The position numbers and the translations under genes are program-made. Shown here piece after piece: positions 1 to 6,186 of a DNA stretch of 18,147 bases. Source of the DNA: an uncultured Ruminococcus sp. (GTDB lineage: Bacteria > Bacillota > Clostridia > Oscillospirales > Acutalibacteraceae). The stretch covers positions 1 to 18,147 of the forward strand of contig CACZSM010000151.1 in the NCBI GenBank assembly GCA_902783815.1. The letters run 5' to 3'. The first letter of the stretch is position 1. The number at the start of each line of letters is the position of its first letter. The notes below the pieces were generated by a model, which was not told where the DNA came from, ran no database searches, and saw nothing but the letters and a program-made list of their open reading frames with translations.

Positions 1-2
1 AA

Positions 3-359
3 AATAATAAATATAAGTGTGCTGTGAGCAACCCTTTTTTCGAGTTGTGGCTTCTTCTTCACTTTGACGATGTGAATAAAGATGATTATAGCTATGCTGT
101 AACTGATTCACATTCATATGAACCAACAGACCATTATAAAAATAGATTGTCTGCATTAAAAGTCCCACTAAAAAAGGATAAGCATTTTGATGGAAGATAT
201 TATAATAAATACAATAAAGCATCCATAAATGCTGCAATTCAGCGAGCGGAAGTTCTTGATCCTGAGCCTAAATGCAACTTTCCTTCTGATTTAGGTTCAA
301 CCGTATATAGGCTTTTAAAAAGCATTAAAGAAATCGACGACCAATACGAAGACAATTGA
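3..359 (+). CDS. RloB-family protein, C-terminal part (5' end outside window)
   Basis: The frame is open to the left window edge, so the start is not seen. A GTG at 24 is in frame, but the residues just before it (KCAV) continue the conserved stretch, so it is probably not the true start. The piece reads AVSNPFFELWLLLHF, the hallmark block of the RloB family (Ser-Asn-Pro, then a Phe-Glu-Leu-Trp core and Leu-Leu-His-Phe). About 118 residues are visible; family members are usually about 200, so roughly the C-terminal half is here. In known systems RloB-type proteins are encoded beside an AAA-type ATPase (RloA/AbiL) and take part in abortive infection. Such a partner would lie to the left of the window, which I infer and cannot see. 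The gene is AT-rich compared with those further right and ends at a clear terminator. Confidence 0.72.
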   Translation, partial: NNKYKCAVSNPFFELWLLLHFDDVNKDDYSYAVTDSHSYEPTDHYKNRLSALKVPLKKDKHFDGRYYNKYNKASINAAIQRAEVLDPEPKCNFPSDLGSTVYRLLKSIKEIDDQYEDN

Positions 360-372
360 ATACATAGCAAAA

Positions 373-407
373 CCGCTGAGAGAACAATCCCTCAGCGGAT
401 ATTTTAT
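373..407 (+). terminator. Intrinsic terminator after the RloB-like gene
   Basis: A perfect 8-bp stem (CCGCTGAG at 373-380 with CTCAGCGG at 391-398) has a 10-nt loop and is followed by ATATTTTAT. It starts 13 nt after the stop codon of the RloB-like gene. On the other strand it lies just past the end of the recombinase remnant, so it may serve both. Confidence 0.7.
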
Positions 408-409
408 AC

Positions 410-532
410 CTATATCTTATTGATAGCCTCCAACAGTTCCTGCACATTCACATGAGTATAGACTCTCTCTGTCAGTGACATTGCACCGGAATGACCAACC
501 ATATTTTTTATAAGTGCTGGAGAGTACGGTGA
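410..532 (-). pseudogene. Tyrosine recombinase (integrase) C-terminal remnant
   Basis: On the minus strand, codons ending at a TAG (410-412) read ALIKNMVGHSGAMSLTERV followed by YTHVNVQELLEAINKI. This is the C-terminal end of a tyrosine recombinase: the Gly-His-Ser block carries a catalytic His, and the Tyr in Val-Tyr-Thr-His (codon 458-460) is the DNA-cleaving nucleophile. Upstream the frame stays open only to a stop at 575-577, and recognisable similarity fades at about 520-530. There is no Arg-His-x-x-Arg box and no start. It is therefore a decayed or recombined end of an integrase gene, not a working one. It lies tail to tail with the RloB-like gene, which fits the border of an integrated element. 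Confidence 0.72.
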
Positions 533-644
533 AGAATTAATTATAATGAGTAGTGGGTGCAGCGAACGGATATACTAAATTGAGAGCGTATGCACTCCGC
601 CGGTCTGAGATATTTATTTTTTGATGTCATACATATAGTAGATA

Positions 645-673
645 TTGATTATTTTGACAGAATGTTGTAGAAT
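645..673 (+). promoter_or_regulatory. Sigma-A type promoter for the first six-pass membrane protein
   Basis: TTGATT at 645-650 and TAGAAT at 668-673 are separated by exactly 17 nt. The start codon (706) lies 33 nt after the -10, allowing a short leader with an AAGGTGG ribosome binding site. A TTGACA at 654-659 is closer to consensus but has no suitably spaced -10. Confidence 0.6.
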
Positions 674-705
674 AGAGTAAATACAATTTGAAAGGTGGAA
701 TTGCT

Positions 706-1737
706 ATGCAAAATTCTGTCAAAGAACCTGATGTACAGAATATTCGTGCTCAGGGTTATCCAACTGTCCGGGGGTCATTCCTTCGACAGGCTTCTGTTGT
801 GCTGATATCCGCTTGTGCCATTCTGACGATCTTTTATCTTATCAGAACACTCATAATATCATTCTCGTCAGAGATGGATCCATCACTTGCCAGTATGTAT
901 TTCATGTTTGGAACGAAGTCAGCTCCTGTCGTCAATCTTGTAGCCGGATTACTAATAATACTGTTTCTCTTCTTTTTCACACTGTCGTTCCTCACGGTAT
1001 ATGGAGCAGCAAAAGAGGATAATAAGGAAAAGCTGCTGAAAGGTCTTGCATCGATGCGTAATTCACTTATTTACGCGCTTGTCGTTTCAATTATCTATAC
1101 CGTAATTTCACTTTGCTCCGTTTCAGTAATGTACCAGGCATGGCAGCTCGGCGCAAATGATGAAATAGCAGGCCAGTTCATAACTATCAGAGGCTATAGC
1201 TACCTCGAACTTTTCCCCTCAACTATTTTCATAGGAGCATCTGTGATAACAGCAGTCATACTCATTATGCGACTTGTCATTTCCATGCATAAGGCTGCGG
1301 AGGGTACTGATATAACTACAGACGGCACTATCTCATCAATTGTTATTTCATCAATATCCGCTCTGGTATTCCTTTTTGCATCATTCGTATCACTTGGCAG
1401 ACTTGTAATGCCTGCTGAGATGTCAAATAAGATCCAGATCGCGTATATAGGCGCATCTGCATCAGATGTACTGATAAATGCCTCTCTCACGACCTGCTTC
1501 ATAGCGTTTGTACTTATCATTACAAGATATACATCACGCATCACCGTATTCAGGAATATGCTTTATGTACGCAATTTCCCGTATGCTACAAACAATTATC
1601 CCCAGGGACCAAACCGCAGACCTCTTGTAAATCCCGTTGCGTACCGTACAGCACAGCCTGCGCCTCAGCCCCAGCCACAACAGCCTGAGAAATCCCAGGA
1701 AAATAAACCTTCAGAAGACAATAAGGAAGAAAAGTAA
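706..1737 (+). CDS. Six-pass membrane protein with Pro/Gln-rich tail, unknown function
   Basis: I do not recognise a named family. The 343-residue protein has a hydrophilic N-terminus (about 1-25) and six clear hydrophobic spans near 30-53, 74-99, 119-143, 170-193, 210-233 and 253-274. A soluble tail follows that is rich in Pro and Gln around 315-328 and becomes Glu/Lys/Asn-rich at the end. The frame opens earlier with a TTG at 688, but an AAGGTGG site at 692-698 sits 7 nt before the ATG at 706, so ATG is the likely start. Its layout (about 20 extracytoplasmic residues between spans 1 and 2, a long cytosolic-type C-tail) mirrors the next gene, and the two are probably paralogues in one transcript. 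No catalytic motif is visible; a sensing, scaffold or transport role would be guesswork. Confidence 0.85.
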   Translation: MQNSVKEPDVQNIRAQGYPTVRGSFLRQASVVLISACAILTIFYLIRTLIISFSSEMDPSLASMYFMFGTKSAPVVNLVAGLLIILFLFFFTLSFLTVYGAAKEDNKEKLLKGLASMRNSLIYALVVSIIYTVISLCSVSVMYQAWQLGANDEIAGQFITIRGYSYLELFPSTIFIGASVITAVILIMRLVISMHKAAEGTDITTDGTISSIVISSISALVFLFASFVSLGRLVMPAEMSNKIQIAYIGASASDVLINASLTTCFIAFVLIITRYTSRITVFRNMLYVRNFPYATNNYPQGPNRRPLVNPVAYRTAQPAPQPQPQQPEKSQENKPSEDNKEEK

Positions 1738-1742
1738 AAAAA

Positions 1743-1798
1743 CAGAAATGCCGCACTTCGTAAAAGGCAGAATAAACTGAAGTGCGGCTTAATTTCTG
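1743..1798 (+). terminator. Long hairpin between the two membrane-protein genes (terminator or attenuator)
   Basis: CAGAAAT-GCCGCACTTC (1743-1759) pairs with GAAGTGCGGC (1779-1788) and, after a TTA bulge, ATTTCTG (1792-1798). This gives about 17 bp around a 19-nt loop. It starts within 10 nt of the stop codon. The T-run is poor, and I see no convincing promoter before the next gene (1869), so it may be a leaky terminator or RNA-stability element that lowers expression of the second gene. Confidence 0.5.
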
Positions 1799-1868
1799 AG
1801 AATACAAAGGTTCTCACTCTATCTGTTACGGCTTCATACGGAACAAAGAACAGGAGGAAAAATCAACA

Positions 1869-3014
1869 ATGAATCAGCCGTTTATGTTCAATCAGGGATT
1901 CGGTCCCTATACTGATAATCCGAAATTCATAAAAAAATGCGTCAGCCCGACTATACTGCTTATCTGTACAATATGTATCGGACTTATGCTTACCGGAGCA
2001 TTTTATTTTACATTTGTATCCTCATCGTCAGAGAGCTTTTCTGCCGATGCCTATGAAGCTGTAACAAATGAAGCTGTCGTATTCATACAGACCTTTGGCT
2101 ATGGTATCCTCGACTGCTTCCTGATCCTCCCTTTTATCGGATTCATAAGTATGCTTATAAGCTCTAAAAACAAGGATTCTTCAAGCATTGGCATTGGTCC
2201 GGGAATAATGTCCGTATTTCTCATTTTGTCCATTGTTTTCTTTTCGTTCATGCTTCTTGGTGAGCTTTCAGAAATATCTGATTTAATAAAACTGTTTACA
2301 AAAAAATCCAATGAAGATACAGAAAAACAGATCATGTCAATATGCTCATTCTGCATTTCATTCCTGCCTACTGCTGCCGGACTTTTCTGGGCAATATCCG
2401 GACTGGTATTTACTGCATCGGTCAAAAAAACAGCAAAATGTACTGGTATCTTTACAAGCGGAGGCAGAATGTTCTCACTTCTCAGCAAAATTCTTGCATT
2501 TGTAAATGTTGGACTTATCATACTTTACTATGTAAATCATGTGAACGATGGCTTCCTTATCGGCAAAGACCCTAAAGGTATGGCAGGCATATTTACCTAT
2601 GCGGTCAATTCCGGTATCGTACAGGCTTCTCTGTTCACACTGTTCCTACTGTCAAATGCCGTCATGCTTTTCTGCACAGGCATTACTGCCGCAAGATATA
2701 CTCTTATTTCAGATTCTGCCAGAAGATCCATAAAAACAAGTGGCTCTAACCTCTATATGGACAACGATTCCTCGGCAACAAAATTTTATCAGTCAGCATA
2801 TACCTCTCCGCAGCAGGATACCCCGCCTCAGAATACCTCCGATACTACACAAAATACAGCTCCAACAACAGATCAGCCTCCGCAGCCAGTATCACATGAT
2901 ATCAGGATCGATGAAGCCGTTTTTCCAACCGTAAGTATATGTCCTCTCTGCGGCAAGGAGAACCCGTCAGACGGCAGCTTCTGCATAAACTGCGGAAATA
3001 AACTCAACACATAA
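1869..3014 (+). CDS. Six-pass membrane protein with C-terminal zinc ribbon
   Basis: This 381-residue protein has six hydrophobic spans near 25-50, 74-98, 109-131, 157-185, 201-222 and 250-275. A Pro/Gln/Thr-rich linker covers about 311-342, and the C-terminus is a zinc ribbon with Cys358-x2-Cys361 and Cys372-x2-Cys375 (CPLCGKEN...FCINCGNK). Such ribbons are common at the ends of clostridial membrane proteins and bind one structural Zn; here the ribbon presumably faces the cytosol, where it could dock a partner. AGGAGG at 1852-1857 lies 11 nt before the ATG. Topology and the low-complexity tail resemble the preceding gene, which lacks the ribbon. Function is unknown. No transport or enzymatic motif is visible. 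Confidence 0.87.
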   Translation: MNQPFMFNQGFGPYTDNPKFIKKCVSPTILLICTICIGLMLTGAFYFTFVSSSSESFSADAYEAVTNEAVVFIQTFGYGILDCFLILPFIGFISMLISSKNKDSSSIGIGPGIMSVFLILSIVFFSFMLLGELSEISDLIKLFTKKSNEDTEKQIMSICSFCISFLPTAAGLFWAISGLVFTASVKKTAKCTGIFTSGGRMFSLLSKILAFVNVGLIILYYVNHVNDGFLIGKDPKGMAGIFTYAVNSGIVQASLFTLFLLSNAVMLFCTGITAARYTLISDSARRSIKTSGSNLYMDNDSSATKFYQSAYTSPQQDTPPQNTSDTTQNTAPTTDQPPQPVSHDIRIDEAVFPTVSICPLCGKENPSDGSFCINCGNKLNT

Positions 3015-3042
3015 TTTTTCTTGATGTATTGTTGAGTAAACC

Positions 3043-3071
3043 TTGAATTAGCGCTGGAAATAGTATATAAT
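3043..3071 (+). promoter_or_regulatory. Sigma-A type promoter for the small lipoprotein gene
   Basis: TTGAAT (3043-3048), a 17-nt spacer, then a consensus TATAAT (3066-3071). This gives a leader of about 35 nt before the ATG at 3112, so the lipoprotein gene is transcribed independently of the membrane-protein pair. Confidence 0.72.
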
Positions 3072-3111
3072 TTATTGTATCATCTATTATTTTATTTACC
3101 TGGAGGAAATT

Positions 3112-3642
3112 ATGAAGAAATTTATACTTTTAGTATTATCAGCTGTTATTGCCATTGCATCATCAGGATGTGCTGCAAGAGGTGCGCAGCCGGAAAATGT
3201 GGATATCAGCGCAGCTGTGGATATCTCTACAATAAAGCAGTCCGACTACAAAAATGATCTTGATGGTCTTGAAAAGTACCTGAAGGCTATAACCTACATT
3301 CCTGAAAACGCTGCTGCTTCCGATACAATGTATAATGTCATTGGCGCTGTGAACGGACACAGATTCAGCTTCACAGTAAACAGAAATCCTGTGACAGCAG
3401 AGCTTTACGAGTATGATCCGGACAAGCTCAATGAGGAAGCAACAAGAGTATTAGGCGAAGTGAAGTCCGAAGGAAAGTTCTATGTATTTGATGATAAGTC
3501 ACTGCAGGAAAACGCTTCATTTGAAGCTACACTTTCCTCAAATGGCAAATATCTTGTTATCTACCTGGACCAGTCCTCAAACGAGGAGCTTGTGCAGCGC
3601 AAAAAGGACTTTATAAACGCCGTAGTGAACTTCTACAAATAA
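3112..3642 (+). CDS. Small secreted lipoprotein, unknown function
   Basis: A 176-residue protein starts with a Lys-Lys-Phe signal peptide and a hydrophobic core (4-16) ending in a lipobox, ASSGC, with Cys20 as the predicted lipidated residue. It should therefore be anchored on the outer face of the membrane. After a short Ala/Gly/Asn spacer, the mature domain (about 50-176) alternates polar strands and loops: a segment around 60-85 with a Gly-His-Arg-Phe-Ser-Phe patch, and a C-terminal helix rich in Lys and Glu. No Cys other than the lipidated one is evident. I do not recognise the domain; clostridial lipoproteins of this size are often small substrate-binding or unknown-function (DUF) proteins. 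GGAGG at 3102-3106 supports the ATG. It has its own promoter and a terminator immediately after. Confidence 0.85.
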   Translation: MKKFILLVLSAVIAIASSGCAARGAQPENVDISAAVDISTIKQSDYKNDLDGLEKYLKAITYIPENAAASDTMYNVIGAVNGHRFSFTVNRNPVTAELYEYDPDKLNEEATRVLGEVKSEGKFYVFDDKSLQENASFEATLSSNGKYLVIYLDQSSNEELVQRKKDFINAVVNFYK

Positions 3643-3651
3643 TAAAATCAA

Positions 3652-3694
3652 AACCGCCCTGCAAGGCATAATGCCGCAGGACGGTTAATTTTTT
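3652..3694. terminator. Bidirectional terminator between convergent genes
   Basis: AACCGCCCTGC (3652-3662) pairs with GCAGGACGGTT (3676-3686) with one mismatch. An inner GGCA/TGCC stem lies within the loop. On the plus strand TTAATTTTTT follows, ending the lipoprotein gene. On the minus strand TTTTGATTTTA follows, so it can also end the convergent gene at 3716-4282. Confidence 0.8.
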
Positions 3695-3715
3695 GATATT
3701 GTGTTACTGGGGATA

Positions 3716-4282
3716 TTAAGCCCACGGATCATCGGACTTAGGCTTTCTGATGCCTACCAGAATGAACTGATCCCACAAAAACCACTGATCTCCCTTTCTT
3801 CTCAGAACGACCTGTCTTGGGCTGTCAGCGCCTCCGGAGCGCACATTCAGCTTCACATATCCCTCGTTGTCAAAGGAATATTTGTCTGTAAAGAAATTGA
3901 TCTTATAGGGTTCATCCGGACGGTAATCATTACCCGGCACAGCGCCCTCAAAATAGGAGAACGGCACATATTTGCTATCCATCAATCTGTCCCTGATAAA
4001 CTGCATTTCCATATTGGAAAGCGGACCCTTCGGTCCTCTGAGGAATTCAAGCATAGGCTTTGCAGAATCCGGGTCAACAGCATATACGCAGAATGTACTG
4101 ACAGCCAGAGCAGCGGTCTTATACGGAGAATCGAGGGATGCTTCCGGAAGTGCCTTCATCTGTTCCAGATTTTCGGGCAATTCTGCAAAGGTAATGACAG
4201 CAGACGGAGGTATATTTCCCCCAGGAACAGCCGTCTGAGCAGCCGCAGCAGCAGCATCCTTCATCTTATCGAACAAGCTCAT
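3716..4282 (-). CDS. DUF6935-like cytosolic protein, unknown function
   Basis: This 188-residue protein has no signal peptide or membrane span. The N-terminus is an Ala-rich helix (SLFDKMKDAAAAAAQTAVP) followed by a compact domain. Recognisable blocks are the Leu-Lys-Ala-Leu-Pro-Glu-Ala type helix near 43-50, LEFLRGPKGPLS, FIRDRL, KYVPFSYFEGAVPGNDY, and a Cys-free end, SGGADSPRQVVLRRKGDQWF...DDPWA. From memory this pattern matches a clostridial family of about 180 residues filed as DUF6935; I could not search. Its function is unknown to me. A GGGAGG site at 4292-4297 is 9 nt from the ATG. The gene has its own promoter (4386-4414) and a leader of about 100 nt that folds into a hairpin. A longer open frame on the opposite strand (3701-4384) is a shadow. 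Confidence 0.83.
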   Translation of the reverse strand: MSLFDKMKDAAAAAAQTAVPGGNIPPSAVITFAELPENLEQMKALPEASLDSPYKTAALAVSTFCVYAVDPDSAKPMLEFLRGPKGPLSNMEMQFIRDRLMDSKYVPFSYFEGAVPGNDYRPDEPYKINFFTDKYSFDNEGYVKLNVRSGGADSPRQVVLRRKGDQWFLWDQFILVGIRKPKSDDPWA

Positions 4283-4311
4283 AACAAAACGCCTCCCTTA
4301 TCAAAGATACC

Positions 4312-4356
4312 GGATCACCTGGGAAGGCCGCTGAGCCTTTCCCGAATTTGTGATCC
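4312..4356 (-). promoter_or_regulatory. Structured 5' leader hairpin of the DUF6935-like gene
   Basis: GGATCAC (4312-4318) pairs with GTGATCC (4350-4356), and inside it GGGAAGGC (4321-4328) pairs with GCCTTTCCC (4335-4343) with one bulged base. The hairpin lies in the transcribed leader between the promoter and the GGGAGG site. No T-run follows it on the minus strand, so it is not a simple terminator. It could stabilise the mRNA or regulate translation. Confidence 0.45.
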
Positions 4357-4385
4357 TGATGTATGGTTTTGGTGTACCTTATAGT

Positions 4386-4414
4386 ATAATACAACATTTT
4401 GTCTAAAATTTCAA
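4386..4414 (-). promoter_or_regulatory. Sigma-A type promoter for the DUF6935-like gene
   Basis: Read on the minus strand, TTGAAA (4414-4409), a 17-nt spacer and TATTAT (4391-4386). The -35 matches 5 of 6 consensus bases and so does the -10. It lies about 105 nt upstream of the ATG and downstream of the CofE-like gene, so the two minus-strand genes are probably transcribed separately. Confidence 0.68.
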
Positions 4415-4471
4415 CAATTATTTTAATTTTTTTATAAAATAATTTCCTAAATACTTTCAAAAGACAAATCA

Positions 4472-4506
4472 GGGGATCGGAACACTCCGACCCCCATAAT
4501 TTTTTT
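4472..4506. terminator. Hairpin after the CofE-like gene
   Basis: GGGG-a-TCGGA (4472-4481) pairs with TCCGACCCC (4486-4494) around a 4-nt ACAC loop, with one bulged A. It begins right after the stop codon of the minus-strand CofE-like gene. The strong T-run (4500-4506) is on the plus-strand side; the minus-strand side has only a broken T-rich stretch (TGATTTGTCTTTT). Termination of the minus-strand gene is plausible but not textbook. Confidence 0.5.
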
Positions 4507-5281
4507 ATACTTCCATATCGTCCTTTTCATCATCCGGAACCTGACGGATAATTATGAACGGAGTAAGCTCATCAGCCTGACCTGCCGGGTTATCCTTGAT
4601 AAGACCAACTGCATAATCGTCGCCCTTTTCTCTGACATCGGGTGAAAGTCCAAGAATTTCAACATTCAGGTCGTTTGCATCGGCAAGGATACAGCTGTAG
4701 CCAAGCTCTGTTTTGATCTTTTCGCAGACCTTCTCCGGCTCCTTCGGATTAAGCACAGCAAGGGTATGGTACAGCTCGAAAGCGGAGTGACTGTAGAAGC
4801 CGTCAATTCCTGCAACATCCTGTCCGACTATCTCATAGAAGATACCTCTCTTGTGGAACAGCTTGCCAACGGCGCTGCAGAATGATGCCCAGAGTATCAG
4901 CGGCAGACCCTTCATATTAATAGCAAGCTGCAGCTTATACGGCTCATCCATAGCGATACCGGCAGTACTTTTTGAAGCAAACTTTGAAAGGAATTTTGCC
5001 CAGAAGCCGAGCTTGACATCCTTCATTTCAACCGTATTGTTCTGGCACATAGAGATGACCTTTTCGCTCATGCTTATGATATCGCCTTCTTTGTAGAGAG
5101 GCTGGATATACTGTCTGAGGACCTTTATATAGTCCTCACCTCTTTCAACAAAGTGCGTAGCAACGGCATAGCGCTGATACTGTTTGCCATCAACAGTTCT
5201 CCTGCCTCTGATATAATAGACAGCGCCATCCTTTTCTCTTTTTGACTCTGCAATATTCCTGGTGTCTTTATCCTCTGACAT
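4505..5281 (-). CDS. CofE-like protein (F420-0:gamma-glutamyl ligase fold)
   Basis: This 258-residue protein resembles the F420_ligase/CofE superfamily (COG1478 type). It has the N-terminal block KEGDIISMSEKVISM, where the family binds GTP and metal. A central segment, FLSKFASKSTAGIAMDEPYK, is followed by Leu-Trp-Ala-Ser-Phe-Cys-Ser-Ala-Val-Gly-Lys-Leu-Phe. GIFYEIVGQDVAGIDG comes next, in the position where the family has its conserved Asp-Gly, and then a C-terminal Asp-rich domain. True CofE adds glutamates to F420-0; gut clostridia are not known to make F420, so these homologues presumably do another ligation, or none. The open frame begins 9 nt earlier, but AGGAG directly abuts that ATG and is 9 nt from the next (5281), which I chose. 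Promoter at 5378-5406. No membrane span. Confidence 0.8.
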   Translation of the reverse strand: MSEDKDTRNIAESKREKDGAVYYIRGRRTVDGKQYQRYAVATHFVERGEDYIKVLRQYIQPLYKEGDIISMSEKVISMCQNNTVEMKDVKLGFWAKFLSKFASKSTAGIAMDEPYKLQLAINMKGLPLILWASFCSAVGKLFHKRGIFYEIVGQDVAGIDGFYSHSAFELYHTLAVLNPKEPEKVCEKIKTELGYSCILADANDLNVEILGLSPDVREKGDDYAVGLIKDNPAGQADELTPFIIIRQVPDDEKDDMEV

Positions 5282-5377
5282 TTCCCACATCTCCTGTATG
5301 AATCAAAGTTTAAGGGAGTACCGAGCCGTCAGGCGTGATCCAATCAGTTATTCCCTAATTATCATTTTCCAGACTCA

Positions 5378-5406
5378 ATGATACACCAAACTCCGCACAA
5401 AATCAA
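5378..5406 (-). promoter_or_regulatory. Sigma-A type promoter for the CofE-like gene
   Basis: On the minus strand, TTGATT (5406-5401), a 17-nt spacer and TATCAT (5383-5378). It lies about 95 nt upstream of the chosen ATG. A TTGACA further up (near 5440) has no good -10 partner. I see only a weak 4-bp hairpin with a short T-run near 5456-5479 as a terminator for the ABC operon. Confidence 0.58.
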
Positions 5407-5493
5407 CGGGAAATCACCTACAAAAAAATTCTTGTTAATTGTCAACAAATTGCACAAAAACGCACTCAAAACAATGTGCAGTTTGCAGGGCGT

Positions 5494-6171
5494 TCAACCT
5501 ACAATTACCCTGTCTTTAAGAGTAACTATCCTGTTGCTGTAGGATGCACATTCCGCAGAATGAGTCACCTGCAGGATCGTAACACCCTTTTCCTGATTCA
5601 GTCTTTTAAAAAGCTGCATTATTTCTGCGCCGGATGCAGCATCAAGATTACCGGTAGGCTCATCCGCAAGTATAATATCCGGTTCACCCAGAACTGCCCT
5701 TGCAATAGCAACTCTTTGCTGCTGTCCGCCGGAGAGCTGCGCCGGATACGACTTCACCTTGTTCCTGAGACCTGTAATATCAAGTATCTCCTCATACTTT
5801 GTTCTGTAGGCAGCGATTTTCCTGCCGCTCATTTCGATCGGAAGCAGTATATTATCCTCAACCGTCAGATTAGCCGCAAGGTTATAGAACTGGAAAACAA
5901 AGCCCATGCTCCTGCATCTTATCTCAGACAGCTTATTATCATCCAGATCCGCTATATTCTTTCCTCCAACATATATCTCGCCTGTAAAGTCCCTGTCAAG
6001 ACCTCCGATAAGATACAGCAGAGTAGATTTTCCGCTTCCTGATTCGCCCATCAGCGATACAAAGCTGCCTTTTTCTATACTTATCTCTGCGCCGTCAAGA
6101 ACGACCTGAGCAGTTTCACCTTTTCCGAAGGTCTTATGTAAATTTCTCGCATAAATAACTATTTCATTCAT
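5494..6171 (-). CDS. ABC transporter ATPase, LolD/MacB type
   Basis: This is the ATP-hydrolysing subunit of the exporter-like ABC system encoded just upstream. Numbering from the upstream ATG at 6180, it shows Walker A GESGSGKST (45-53), the Q-loop Gln (97), the signature LSGGQQQR (149-156), Walker B IILADEPTGNLD (169-180) and the switch His (207, VTHS). The ADEPTGNLD form and the size of about 225 residues are typical of the LolD/MacB/FtsE group that pairs with FtsX-like permeases. I start at the fourth codon (ATG 6171): AGGGG touches the first ATG but lies 9 nt before this one. It follows the permease stop by 15 nt and is the last gene of the operon. The C-terminus after the His is short, as is usual for this group. 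Confidence 0.93.
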   Translation of the reverse strand: MNEIVIYARNLHKTFGKGETAQVVLDGAEISIEKGSFVSLMGESGSGKSTLLYLIGGLDRDFTGEIYVGGKNIADLDDNKLSEIRCRSMGFVFQFYNLAANLTVEDNILLPIEMSGRKIAAYRTKYEEILDITGLRNKVKSYPAQLSGGQQQRVAIARAVLGEPDIILADEPTGNLDAASGAEIMQLFKRLNQEKGVTILQVTHSAECASYSNRIVTLKDRVIVG

Positions 6172-6186
6172 ATTCTGCATCCCCTT

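Noticed and set aside
688..705. TTG start for the first membrane protein
   Set aside because: The AAGGTGG ribosome binding site lies downstream of this TTG and is correctly placed for the ATG at 706.
3701..4384. 227-residue open frame on the plus strand
   Set aside because: It is antisense to the DUF6935-like gene, which has a ribosome binding site, a promoter and coherent protein blocks; this frame has none.
5476..6042. 188-residue plus-strand frame across the ABC ATPase
   Set aside because: The minus strand encodes every ABC motif in order; the plus frame is its shadow.
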